The position numbers were made by a program, and so were the translations under genes. Under the pieces are notes generated by a model that was not told the origin of the DNA, ran no database searches, and worked only from the letters and a program-made list of their open reading frames with translations. A DNA stretch of 64,000 bases from Streptomyces canus 299MFChir4.1 (GTDB lineage Bacteria > Actinomycetota > Actinomycetes > Streptomycetales > Streptomycetaceae). Below, in pieces: positions 8,655 through 18,150 of the stretch; within the stretch, counting starts at the first letter, position 1; every line of letters starts with the position of its first letter. The stretch covers positions 153,783 through 217,782 of the forward strand of contig NZ_KB911596.1 in assembly GCF_000383615.1 (NCBI RefSeq), read 5' to 3'.

Positions 8655-8788
8655 AGTGCTGCCCATTTTCGCACTAGGTGGGGGTGCGAGGACCAGTCCT
8701 TATCGACGGGCGGTCGGGGCAGCGCCCCTTCAGTGGCGCTGGGAACTGCGCGACAAGCCCACACCGGCCCGCAGCCGACGGACGACCT

Positions 8789-9961
8789 CTAGTCGCCCAA
8801 TCCCCCGAGCACCGTCTCGGCCTGCTGAAGAGCTCCCTCGTCGGCTTCCAGATCGGGCGTGATACCCCGTCCGTCGACCCCTCGCCCCGACGGGGTCCGA
8901 TAGTGCCCCACGGTCAGCTCGGCCACGGCCCCGTCCGGCAGCCGGCTGGGCATCTGCACGGACCCCTTGCCGAACGTACGGGACCCGACGACCACGGCCC
9001 GCCCCCGGTCCTGCAGCGCCCCGGTGAGAAGCTCCGCCGCGCTCATCGTGCCGCCGTCGACCAGCGCGACCAGCGCTCTGCTCGTGTCCCCGCCGGGCTC
9101 GGCGTGCAGCGCCTGCTGCGACCCGTCGACGTCGTAGGTCGCGACCAGTCCCCCGTCGAGGAAGGCGGACGCCGCGGTGACCGCCTCGGTGACCAGCCCG
9201 CCGGAGTTCCCGCGCAGGTCGAGAATGATCCCGCCGCCGGCCGGAGCGTCCTGGACGGCGTCACGGACCTCGTCCCCGACGCCCTTGGTGAACGAGTCGA
9301 TCCTGATGACGGTGATCCCGCCGGCGAGTTCCCGGACGGCGACCGAGTCCGTGGACAGACGGGCGCGCCGGACGATCTTCGTCCACGCGTGTGTGCCGCG
9401 CTCCAGGCCGAGCCGCACCGCCGTACCGGCGGCCGCGTCCTTGGCGTCGCCGCGCAGTAAGGAGACCACCTCGGTGACCGGATGCCCGTCGACCCGCTCC
9501 CCGTCGACGCTGCGCAGCCGGTCGCCCTCGCGGATCCCGGCGGCGGCCGCGGGCGAGTCCGAGCTCACCCGGGTCACCTCGATACGGCCGTCCCGCTCGC
9601 GCCGCGCCCACAGGCCGACGCCGGTGTACCGGCCGTCGAGGGCCTCCTCGAACTCCTCGTACTCGCCACGGGAGTAGACGGCCCCCCAGCGGTCCCCGCT
9701 GCGGCTGACGGCGCGCTCGGCGGCCTCCTCGGGGGACGCGCCGTCGGCCATGGCCTTCTCGGCCGCCGCGGCCACGTCCTCGTGATGACCCGCGGGGGCG
9801 GCCGAACGGGCCGCGTCCGACGAGGACTTCCGGTCGTTGCCGTCGGCCTCGGAGAAGGAGCCGGTCGCCGCGCCGGCCACCAAGACGCTCGCGAACACCA
9901 ATGTCAGGGCCGCCCCGCGGCGGATGCGGCGGGGCTGACAGAACAGATCTCGGCCCGACAT
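8789..9961 (-). CDS. S41 C-terminal processing peptidase (CtpA/Prc family), exported
   Basis: 390 residues from the ATG at 9961, followed by a basic N-terminus and a hydrophobic stretch (ALTLVFASVLVAGAATG, about 16-32) acting as signal peptide or anchor. A PDZ domain spans about 120-200 (GVGLWARRERDG... GIREGDRLRSVDG), followed by the S41 domain with LDLRGNSGG, DGGTMSAAELLTGALQD and SRTFGKGSVQ. By spacing to the E. coli Prc residues (Ser430, Asp441, Lys455), the catalytic Ser is in TMSAAE and the Lys in FGKG; both are present. It should cleave or trim exported proteins in the envelope. Its position behind ftsEX is conserved in streptomycetes as far as I recall. The substrate is unknown. Confidence 0.93.
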   Translation of the reverse strand: MSGRDLFCQPRRIRRGAALTLVFASVLVAGAATGSFSEADGNDRKSSSDAARSAAPAGHHEDVAAAAEKAMADGASPEEAAERAVSRSGDRWGAVYSRGEYEEFEEALDGRYTGVGLWARRERDGRIEVTRVSSDSPAAAAGIREGDRLRSVDGERVDGHPVTEVVSLLRGDAKDAAAGTAVRLGLERGTHAWTKIVRRARLSTDSVAVRELAGGITVIRIDSFTKGVGDEVRDAVQDAPAGGGIILDLRGNSGGLVTEAVTAASAFLDGGLVATYDVDGSQQALHAEPGGDTSRALVALVDGGTMSAAELLTGALQDRGRAVVVGSRTFGKGSVQMPSRLPDGAVAELTVGHYRTPSGRGVDGRGITPDLEADEGALQQAETVLGGLGD

Positions 9962-9983
9962 GCCGGTGAGTCTAGGACAACGC

Positions 9984-10021
9984 AAGAGGGCCGCACGGCC
10001 GGTTGACCGTACGGCCCTCTT
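9984..10021 (-). terminator. Hairpin after ftsX
   Basis: 15-base arms AAGAGGGCCGCACGG / CCGTACGGCCCTCTT with a single mismatch and a nine-base loop, immediately beyond the ftsX stop, between ftsX and the protease gene. Confidence 0.75.
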
Positions 10022-10029
10022 GGCATGCG

Positions 10030-10947
10030 TCACACCTTCAGGTACTTGCGCAGCGCGAAGAACGCGGCCAGCGCGGGCATCAGCACACTCGTGGCGAGGA
10101 TGAGCGGCAGCTTCGTCAGGACGGCGTCCCAGCCCACGAAGTTGATCAGGTTGAGCTTGGTGGCCAGGGCCATGCCGTGGTCGACCGTGAAGTACCGACC
10201 GACGACGAGGAAGACACAGGCGAGCCCGCCGCCGATCGCGCCGGCGACGGCGGCCTCCATGATGAACGGCGCCTGGATGTAGAAGCCGGACGCGCCCACG
10301 AGCCGCATGATCCCGGTCTCCCGCCGACGGCTGAACGCCGAGACCCGCACCGTGTTGACGATCAGCAGCAGGGCGACGATCAGCATGAGCGCCATGACGC
10401 CGAGCGCGGCTCTGTTCATCAGGTTCAGCAGCGTGAAGAGGTTGTCCAGGATGCCCTTCTGGTCCTGCACGGACTGCACGCCGTCACGGCCGTTGAAGGC
10501 GGTCGCGATGACCTGGTACTTCTCCGGATCCTTCAGCTTGATCCGGTACGACTCCTGCATCTGGTCCGGGGTGAGGGACGCGGCCAGCGGGGAGTCGCCG
10601 AACTGCTCCTTGTAGTGCTTGTACGCATCGTCCTGGGACTCGTGGATGACCGTCTCGACGACCGACATCTTCTTCAGGTCGGAGAGGACGTCCTTCTTCT
10701 GGTCGTCGGTCACCGCGCCCTTGGCGCACTTGGGATCCGACTCGGCGTCGCTCTTGTTGCAGAGGAAGATCGAGACGTTGACCTTGTCGTACCAGTAGCC
10801 CTTCATGGCGCCGACCTGATCGCTCAGCAGGAGCGACCCGCCGAACAGGGCGAGCGACAAGGCGACGGAGACGACGACCGCGAACGTCATCGTCAGGTTG
10901 CGACGGAGACCGACACCGATCTCGGAGAGTACGAACTGGGCGCGCAT
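10030..10947 (-). CDS. ftsX: Cell division ABC transporter-like permease FtsX
   Basis: 305 residues with the FtsX layout. There is a short cytoplasmic N-terminus, TM1 at about 20-42, an extracellular domain with two Cys residues (FLCNKSD and KCAKG, possibly a disulfide), then three C-terminal membrane segments at about 165-195, 220-250 and 280-302. FtsX and FtsE form a complex that controls peptidoglycan hydrolases at division sites. ftsE lies 42 bases upstream on the same strand, and a terminator follows at 9984-10021, so ftsEX forms its own unit. The start MRAQFVLSEIG is standard for actinobacterial FtsX. Confidence 0.96.
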   Translation of the reverse strand: MRAQFVLSEIGVGLRRNLTMTFAVVVSVALSLALFGGSLLLSDQVGAMKGYWYDKVNVSIFLCNKSDAESDPKCAKGAVTDDQKKDVLSDLKKMSVVETVIHESQDDAYKHYKEQFGDSPLAASLTPDQMQESYRIKLKDPEKYQVIATAFNGRDGVQSVQDQKGILDNLFTLLNLMNRAALGVMALMLIVALLLIVNTVRVSAFSRRRETGIMRLVGASGFYIQAPFIMEAAVAGAIGGGLACVFLVVGRYFTVDHGMALATKLNLINFVGWDAVLTKLPLILATSVLMPALAAFFALRKYLKV

Positions 10948-10989
10948 GGCGTCTTCTTCAGGCCTTTCCGGGGACTCTTCGAACGGCGG

Positions 10990-11679
10990 TCAGTGCTGGT
11001 AGCCGTAGACGCCGCGTGCCTGGTCGCGGACGAGGCGGCCCTTCTCCAGCTCGATGACGCGCTTGCGCATCTGGTCCACGATGTTCTGGTCGTGCGTGGC
11101 CATCAGGACCGTCGTGCCCGTCCGGTTGATCCGGTCGAGCAGCTTCATGATGCCGACGGAGGTCTGCGGGTCGAGGTTGCCGGTGGGCTCGTCGGCGATC
11201 AGCAGCTTGGGCCGGTTCACGAAGGCCCGCGCGATCGCCACGCGCTGCTGCTCACCACCGGAGAGCTCACCGGGCATCCGCTCCTCCTTGCCGCCGAGCC
11301 CGACGAGGTCGAGCACCTGCGGCACGGACTTGCGGATCTCGCCGCGGGACTTGCCGATGACCTCCTGGGCGAAGGCCACGTTCTCGGCGACCGTCTTGTT
11401 GGGCAGGAGCCGGAAGTCCTGGAACACCGTCCCCAGTTGGCGCCGCATCTGCGGCACCTTCCAGTTGGACAGTCGGGCGAGGTCCTTGCCCAGCACGTGC
11501 ACCTGTCCCTGGCTGCACTGCTCCTCGCGGAGGATCAGCCGCAGGAAGGTGGACTTTCCGGAGCCGGAGGACCCGACGAGGAACACGAACTCGCCCTTCT
11601 CCACTTCCAGGGAGACATCCCTGAGTGCGGGGCGGGTCTGCTTGGGGTAGACCTTGGATACGTTGTCGAATCGGATCAC
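10990..11679 (-). CDS. ftsE: Cell division ATP-binding protein FtsE
   Basis: 229 residues from a GTG start at 11679 (VIRFDNVSKVYP), the point where family homology begins; the frame stays open upstream to 11955, but that part has no family features. It contains Walker A GSSGSGKST, signature LSGGEQQRVAIARAF, Walker B LLIADEPTGNLD and the H-loop MATHDQ. It is the cytoplasmic ATPase of the FtsEX complex that couples septal events to cell-wall hydrolysis outside. No strong Shine-Dalgarno sequence was seen before this GTG. Confidence 0.95.
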   Translation of the reverse strand: MIRFDNVSKVYPKQTRPALRDVSLEVEKGEFVFLVGSSGSGKSTFLRLILREEQCSQGQVHVLGKDLARLSNWKVPQMRRQLGTVFQDFRLLPNKTVAENVAFAQEVIGKSRGEIRKSVPQVLDLVGLGGKEERMPGELSGGEQQRVAIARAFVNRPKLLIADEPTGNLDPQTSVGIMKLLDRINRTGTTVLMATHDQNIVDQMRKRVIELEKGRLVRDQARGVYGYQH

Positions 11680-11915
11680 GGATGCACCACGGTAGGCCGG
11701 GGGTAGATGAGCGTGACCATACGCGAACCGGGTGCGCGAGCGCAGGCGCCGGTTCGGGTTGCGTATCGGTTGGGCGGTTTTGTGCCCACCTGGGAACCCC
11801 TTCTCGGCAGCGCACAGGCGACCCCCGGAGGAACCTGGCACAGTAGAGAGGGGAACATTCCCCGACCCGGAGGCGTTCTTCCCGTAGAACGTATTTCGCA
11901 AGAAGGGTGACGCGC

Positions 11916-12107
11916 ATGACGTACGACCGCCTGGTGTGCGCAAACTGCGCGGCACCCGTGAGCGAGGGCCGGTGCCATGTGTGCCGCGCGAACCGCGAGC
12001 GGCTGCAGCAGGAGAACCTCTTCGCGGGCCTGAACCCGACGGCTCTGATCGCGCTGCTCGCGGTGCTGATCGCAGCGGTGGCCCTGCTGGCGCACCAGAC
12101 CGCGTAG
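11916..12107 (+). CDS. Small zinc-ribbon-like membrane protein
   Basis: 63 residues. Two CxxC pairs, CANC near residue 8 and CHVC near 20, could bind one zinc ion. A helical linker leads to a single C-terminal membrane segment (ALIALLAVLIAAVALLA). AGAAGG lies 8 bases before the ATG at 11916, so this start is preferred over the in-frame GTG at 11907. It is divergent from ftsE with about 235 bases between. Function unknown; the topology suggests a tail-anchored protein with a cytoplasmic ribbon. A perfect hairpin terminates it. Confidence 0.85.
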   Translation: MTYDRLVCANCAAPVSEGRCHVCRANRERLQQENLFAGLNPTALIALLAVLIAAVALLAHQTA

Positions 12108-12125
12108 GCGGCGGTCGAGGACATA

Positions 12126-12161
12126 CGAAGGGCCCGGAGCGTGTCCGCTCCGGGCCCTTCG
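12126..12161. terminator. Strong hairpin terminator
   Basis: Perfect 16-base arms CGAAGGGCCCGGAGCG / CGCTCCGGGCCCTTCG with a TGTC tetraloop, between two convergent genes (the small zinc-ribbon protein and the surface protein). Confidence 0.9.
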
Positions 12162-12211
12162 TCGTACAGCACGCGCACGCTAAGCGGGCGCGTGACTACC
12201 GGACGTCACCG

Positions 12212-12856
12212 TCAGGCGGCAGCGCCACCGCGGCCGCCGGCCAGGCGCGGCAGCAGACGGAAGCCGACACCGCCGGCGATCATCGTGGCGGCACCGATGA
12301 CCAGGAAGGCGGTCTGGCCGGCGCCGGTCTCGGCGAGCTCCTGACCGTTGCTCTGGGCCGCCGTGTTGGACGTGGTGTCCGTGCCGGTCCCGGTGAGGGC
12401 CGAGGAGCCCTCTTCCTGGGTGGAGGCGTTGGAGCCGCCGTCGGGGTTGGTGTTGCTGTTGCCACCCCCGGCGTTGCCGTTCCCGTTCCCGTTCCCGTTG
12501 CCATTCCCGTTGCCGTTCCCGTTGCCCGGGTCGGTCGGGTCCTCGGTGGGCTCGGTGGGCTCCTCGGTCGGGTCCGTGGGCTCATCGGTGACCGGCGGCG
12601 TGGTCCCCGGGTCCGTCGGCACCTCGGTGCCGGGGTCCGTGGGGAGTTCGGTACCCGGGTCGGTCGGAATCTCCGTGCCCGGGTCGGTCGGGTCGTCGCC
12701 GAGGCCGGTGTCGACGTTCACGCCGACACCGCTCTCGCCCACGCTCACGCCGATCTCCAGCGCGGATGCAGCGCCGGCAGCGGTCAGCGAGGCACCGGCC
12801 GCGATCACGGCACCGGCGGCTATACGCGCGATCCGGATCCGCGTCTTCTTCGTCAT
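12212..12856 (-). CDS. Sortase-anchored (LAxTG) repeat-containing surface protein
   Basis: 214 residues. The signal peptide spans about 1-33 (basic KKTRIRIAR, hydrophobic core, ASA cleavage). A stalk follows with five PTDPGT-type repeats, an acidic PTEEPTEPTEDPTD run and then about ten Asn-Gly dipeptides. A C-terminal sorting signal has LAETG near 173, a hydrophobic segment at about 181-203 and a short tail with Arg residues. LAxTG is the motif used by class E sortases in Streptomyces (also seen on long chaplins). There is no catalytic or binding domain; it looks like a wall-attached spacer or adhesin-like stalk. The repeats are low-complexity DNA and may vary in number between strains. Confidence 0.85.
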   Translation of the reverse strand: MTKKTRIRIARIAAGAVIAAGASLTAAGAASALEIGVSVGESGVGVNVDTGLGDDPTDPGTEIPTDPGTELPTDPGTEVPTDPGTTPPVTDEPTDPTEEPTEPTEDPTDPGNGNGNGNGNGNGNGNGNAGGGNSNTNPDGGSNASTQEEGSSALTGTGTDTTSNTAAQSNGQELAETGAGQTAFLVIGAATMIAGGVGFRLLPRLAGGRGGAAA

Positions 12857-13100
12857 GTGGTTGCTACCCCCAGTAGCTCATCGTCAATGAGGCGGCGCTC
12901 GGGGCCGTGATCGACGGGAGAAGGTAGCTGTGCTTCAAGTCCCCCGGTTCACATGCGCCCCAGAGATACGCATGCCACGCTTCACCCTTCCCATTTTTCA
13001 AAGCAACGTCAAGGCCGTTGCGGGCGCGATGTCCTGGTAAGCGCTCTTTGCCGGGGAAAGCGGTCTGTGAGTGTGATGTAAAACCCAGACATAAAGCAAA
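12857..13100. other. Intergenic region without a recognised gene
   Basis: About 245 bases between the surface-protein start and the prfB terminator. It is lower in GC than its neighbours and presumably holds the promoter of the surface-protein gene. A 91-codon open frame on the minus strand (13139-12864) has no family features and would overlap the prfB terminator, so it is not called. Confidence 0.5.
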
Positions 13101-13121
13101 CTGCCGCCCGATGGGCGGCAG
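13101..13121 (-). terminator. Terminator of prfB
   Basis: Hairpin CTGCCGCCC-GAT-GGGCGGCAG, 28 bases past the prfB stop. Confidence 0.75.
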
Positions 13122-13149
13122 TTGCGGTGCGACGGTCAAGTCGACAAAG

Positions 13150-14256
13150 TTACTTCTCCTGCTGCTTGCGCCAGCGAATTCCGGCCTCCAGGAAGCCGTC
13201 GATCTCGCCGTTGAACACAGCCTCGGGGTTGCCGACCTCGAAGTCGGTGCGCAGGTCCTTGACCATCTGGTACGGGTGCAGGACGTACGAACGCATCTGG
13301 TTGCCCCAGGAGTTGCCGCCGTCGCCCTTGAGGGCGTCCATCGCGGCCTGCTCCTCCTGGCGGCGCCGCTCCAGCAGCTTGGCCTGGAGGACGTTCATCG
13401 CGCTCGCCTTGTTCTGGATCTGCGAGCGTTCGTTCTGGCAGGAGACGACGATGCCGGTGGGGAGGTGGGTCAACCGCACCGCGGAGTCGGTGGTGTTGAC
13501 GCCCTGACCGCCGGGACCGGACGACCGGTACACGTCCACGCGCAGCTCGGACTCGTCGATCTCGATGTGGTCGGTCTGCTCGACCACGGGCAGGATCTCC
13601 ACCCCCGCGAAGGAGGTCTGCCGGCGTCCCTGGTTGTCGAAGGGCGAGATGCGCACGAGCCGGTGGGTGCCCTGCTCCACGGAGAGCGTGCCGTAGGCGT
13701 ACGGGATCTGCACGGCGAAGGTGGTCGACTTGATGCCGGCCTCTTCGGCGTACGACGTCTCGTAGATCTCGGTCTTGTAGCCGTGCTGCTCCGCCCAGCG
13801 CAGGTACATCCGCTGGAGCTTCTCGGCGAAGTCGGCGGCGTCGACGCCACCGGCCTCGGCGCGGATGTTCACGAGCGCCTCGCGGGAGTCGTACTCACCG
13901 CTGAGCAGCGTACGGACCTCCATCTCGTCCAGCGCCTTCTTGACGGAGGTGAGCTCCGACTCGGCCTCGGCGAGGGTGTCCGGGTCGTCCTCCTCCTGGG
14001 CCATCTCGAACAGCACGGCGAGATCGTCGATCCGGCTGCGCAGCGCGTCGGCCTTCCTGACCTCGGCCTGGAGGTGGGACAGCTTGCTGGTGATCTTCTG
14101 CGCCTCGTCCGGGTTGTCCCACAGGGACGGCGCGGCCGCCTGCTCCTCGAGCACGGCGATGTCTGCCCTCAGCTTGTCGAGGTCCAGAACGGCCTCGATC
14201 GACTCCATGGTCGAGGAGAGGGACTTGAGCTCTTCGGATACATCGACGACTGCCAC
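13150..14256 (-). CDS. prfB: Peptide chain release factor 2
   Basis: 368 residues from the GTG at 14256 (VAVVDVSEELK). The stop-codon-recognition tripeptide SPF lies in RISPFDNQGRR and the peptidyl-hydrolysis GGQ in SSGPGGQGVNTTDSAVR. It terminates translation at UGA and UAA. The frame is continuous, so the programmed +1 frameshift of many bacterial RF2 genes is absent here. GGAGG lies only two to three bases before the GTG, unusually close; an internal start would lose the conserved N-terminus, so the GTG is kept. The upstream 470 bases are filled by the pkaB-tail repeat array, which ends about 23 bases from the start codon. Confidence 0.95.
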   Translation of the reverse strand: MAVVDVSEELKSLSSTMESIEAVLDLDKLRADIAVLEEQAAAPSLWDNPDEAQKITSKLSHLQAEVRKADALRSRIDDLAVLFEMAQEEDDPDTLAEAESELTSVKKALDEMEVRTLLSGEYDSREALVNIRAEAGGVDAADFAEKLQRMYLRWAEQHGYKTEIYETSYAEEAGIKSTTFAVQIPYAYGTLSVEQGTHRLVRISPFDNQGRRQTSFAGVEILPVVEQTDHIEIDESELRVDVYRSSGPGGQGVNTTDSAVRLTHLPTGIVVSCQNERSQIQNKASAMNVLQAKLLERRRQEEQAAMDALKGDGGNSWGNQMRSYVLHPYQMVKDLRTDFEVGNPEAVFNGEIDGFLEAGIRWRKQQEK

Positions 14257-14278
14257 GCCCTCCAGCCTAACGTCTGTG

Positions 14279-14860
14279 GCAACCGACCTCGGTCGTCCCC
14301 CGGAGCACCGCCCCCTCAGGGGGAGGCCGGCGCCGAGCTCTTCGTGTCCTGCGGTGCCGCTCCCGCGTCGTCGCCCGAGGTGGCCACCCAGATCCCCGCA
14401 CCCGCCGCGGCGACCAGCACCAGCCCCGCGAACAACCGACGTCCGTCGCCCCCGGACCACCACCCCTCAAGGAGAAACAGGCGCCGAATTCTTCGTGTCC
14501 TACGGCGACGCCCCCGCGTCGTCGCCCGAGGTGACCGCCCAGACCCCGCGCCCGCCGCCGCGACCAGCCCCACCAACAACCGACGTCGGTCGTCCCCCGT
14601 AGCGCCGCCCCCTCAGGGGAGGCAGACGCCGAATTCTCCATGCCCCACGACGACACCCCACACCCACCGCCCGCGACCAGCACCAACCCCGCCAACAACC
14701 GAAGCCCGCCGCCCGCGCACCGCCACCCCTCAAGGAGAAGCAGGCGCCGAATTCTTCGTGTCCTGCGGCGACGCCCCCGCGTCGTCGCCCGAGGTGACCG
14801 CCCAGATCCCCGCACCCGCCGCGGCGACCAGCACCAGCCCCGCGACCCCCACGACCAGTC
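14279..14860 (-). repeat. Tandem array of degenerate copies of the pkaB 3' end
   Basis: Four units in register, each containing a CGCCGA(A/G)(T/C)TC anchor starting at 14331, 14482, 14628 and 14745 (periods 151, 146 and 117). The unit at 14745 is the genuine end of pkaB. The others repeat the part encoding the membrane segment and the tail GDDAGASPQDTKNSAPASP plus about 45 bases of 3' flank, including a CCCCTCAAGG / CCCCCTCAGGGGG palindrome and TCGGTTGTT. On the minus strand the 14331 copy still reads to a stop at 14316 with a few substitutions. The 14482 copy has CAG changed to TAG in the tail, and the 14628 copy is shortened. The array fills the gap between pkaB and prfB. Confidence 0.9.
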
Positions 14861-15986
14861 TCCGCCGCCGCGTGGTCGCCCGGTGCCGCGCTGATCCCGG
14901 CCGCGGCGCCCCGGCGGGCCTCGGCACCCGGGCCGTCCCGCGTGCGCCTCCGGCCAGCTCGTCGGGGCCGGGCACCCTCATCGAGGTGTGCGTGTCCCGA
15001 TTGGAGTCCGCGGGCTTCGCGCCCGGCACCAACGGCACCGCTCCCCGCCGCACCGGTCGCGCGGACGGTGCCGGCTCCCCGGAGGAGTCCGCGGCCGCGT
15101 CCTCCCCGCCCTGCTCGTCCTCCTGCTCCGCGTCCGGCTCGTCCACGTCCAGCGGGGGCATCCCGGCCAGCAAGGGCAGCAGTTCCCGCAGCCGCGTCCC
15201 CAGCTCGGACGCCCGCAACCGGGAGGCCGGCGCCTTCGCCAGGCACTGCACGATCAGCTGCCACAGCTCGTCGGGGATGCCCGGAAGCGGAACCACCGTC
15301 TCCGTGACGTGCCGTCGCAGCACCGCCCCGGGATGGCCGCCGCCGAACGGCGTGAACCCGGCCAGCAGCTCGTACAGGACGGTCGCGAGGGCATAGATGT
15401 CCACGGACGCCCGCGGCGGCAGTCCCTCGACGATCTCCGGTGCCAGATAGTCGGGCGTCCCGATGATCTTCGTGGCCCGGGTCCGGCGCGGCGAGTCGAT
15501 GAGTTTCGCCACACCGAAGTCGGTCAGCAGCGCCGGATGCGCGCCCCCGGGGCCCAGCGGTCCCTGCATGTCCAGCAGGATGTTCTCCGGCTTCACGTCC
15601 CGGTGCACGACGCCCGCCGCGTGTGCCGCGGCCAGCCCGTCCGCGACGTCCGCCACGATCGCGGCCGCCGCCTCGGGGGCGAGCCGTTTCTCCCGGTCGA
15701 GCCTGGTGCGCAGATCGGTCCCCCGGACCAGGTCCATGACGAGCGCGAGGTCGTTGCCGTCGACGACGAGGTCGCGCACGGAGACCACGTGGGGGTGGTC
15801 CAGGCCGAGCAGGGCCGTGCGCTCCTGGACGAAGCGTCCGACGAGCTCCTGGTCGGACGCGAGGTCCTCGCGCAGCAGCTTCACGGCGACGGGCCCCTCG
15901 GGTCCCTCGCCCAGCCACACCGTGCCGGCGCTGCCCCGCCCCAGGATCTGGTTGGCGGTGTACCGGCTGCCGATCTTCCGTGCCAA
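14730..15986 (-). CDS. pkaB: Membrane-anchored Ser/Thr protein kinase PkaB
   Basis: 418 residues. The PknB-type kinase domain covers about 8-270 with glycine loop GRGSAGTVW, Lys in VAVKLL, catalytic loop HRDVKPENILL, DFG and an activation segment ending GTPDYLAPE. A Pro/Asp/Glu-rich juxtamembrane region follows, then one membrane segment (about 373-395), leaving only a short outer tail of about 20 residues and no PASTA sensor. Gene order and length (PkaB is about 417 residues) support the name. It is followed on the same strand by prfB and preceded by pkaA. Its 3' end seeds the repeat array at 14279-14860. Confidence 0.92.
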   Translation of the reverse strand: MARKIGSRYTANQILGRGSAGTVWLGEGPEGPVAVKLLREDLASDQELVGRFVQERTALLGLDHPHVVSVRDLVVDGNDLALVMDLVRGTDLRTRLDREKRLAPEAAAAIVADVADGLAAAHAAGVVHRDVKPENILLDMQGPLGPGGAHPALLTDFGVAKLIDSPRRTRATKIIGTPDYLAPEIVEGLPPRASVDIYALATVLYELLAGFTPFGGGHPGAVLRRHVTETVVPLPGIPDELWQLIVQCLAKAPASRLRASELGTRLRELLPLLAGMPPLDVDEPDAEQEDEQGGEDAAADSSGEPAPSARPVRRGAVPLVPGAKPADSNRDTHTSMRVPGPDELAGGARGTARVPRPAGAPRPGSARHRATTRRRRLVVGVAGLVLVAAAGAGIWAVTSGDDAGASPQDTKNSAPASP

Positions 15987-16091
15987 GGCTGCTCCTACAG
16001 ACGCGTGTTGCCGATAAAACTACGCGTCGGAAGAGGCAACCTTCACCGCGGAGAGGTAAATCACCCGCTGAGTGTCGACAAATCCCCAGAG

Positions 16092-17810
<1,719 letters not shown>

Positions 17811-18150
17811 GTCATGCACTCCCTGCTGCTTGCTGTCGTTCCGACCCACTTCCGACCCACTGTAGTGCCGCTCCTCCTGGCACCGCGTAAGCGTTCCCGA
17901 GCACGTTCGCAGGAAAGACGCTCCGTCCGGGGCTCCTGGTTGCCGGACGTTGACGTGACCGATCTCAAGTGATCGCCGGCGCTGCACTGGTCAGGCACTT
18001 TTGGGGGCAGAGCTGACCAATCAAGATCACTTGCCCTCGGGCGACGGGCGCGTTGTCAGTGGCAGGTGCGAGGATGCCTGCAGTACTGGCCGATGGTGCT
18101 CGTGCGGGGTGGGGAAGTCCGCGTCCGAGCAGAAGGGACCGCTGACGGCG
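17811..18150. promoter_or_regulatory. Divergent pkaA / FHA-ATPase intergenic region with nested inverted repeats
   Basis: 340 bases without a gene. Outer arms CAAGTGATC (17966-17974) and GATCACTTG (18025-18033) enclose inner arms TGGTCAG (17988-17994) and CTGACCA (18013-18019). The region between is less GC-rich than the flanks. This could be a regulatory dyad serving one or both divergent genes, or an RNA hairpin in the rightward leader. No promoter boxes were assigned. Confidence 0.5.

Noticed and set aside
12864..13139. 91-codon frame between the surface protein and prfB
   Set aside because: No conserved motif and it overlaps the prfB terminator; more likely untranslated.
13150..14256. 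Programmed +1 frameshift in prfB
   Set aside because: The frame is continuous from the GTG through SPF and GGQ to the stop; no in-frame UGA near the start.
14267..14815. Separate small gene in the pkaB-prfB gap
   Set aside because: The open frames are made of shifted copies of the pkaB tail, with stops and frameshifts; treated as repeats.
13018..15396. 792-codon open frame opposite prfB and pkaB
   Set aside because: Covers the repeat array and antisense of two well-identified genes; not a credible protein.
18001..18150. 50-codon N-terminal extension of the FHA-ATPase
   Set aside because: It would cover the inverted repeats and lacks family features; the ATG at 18151 matches the start of homology.
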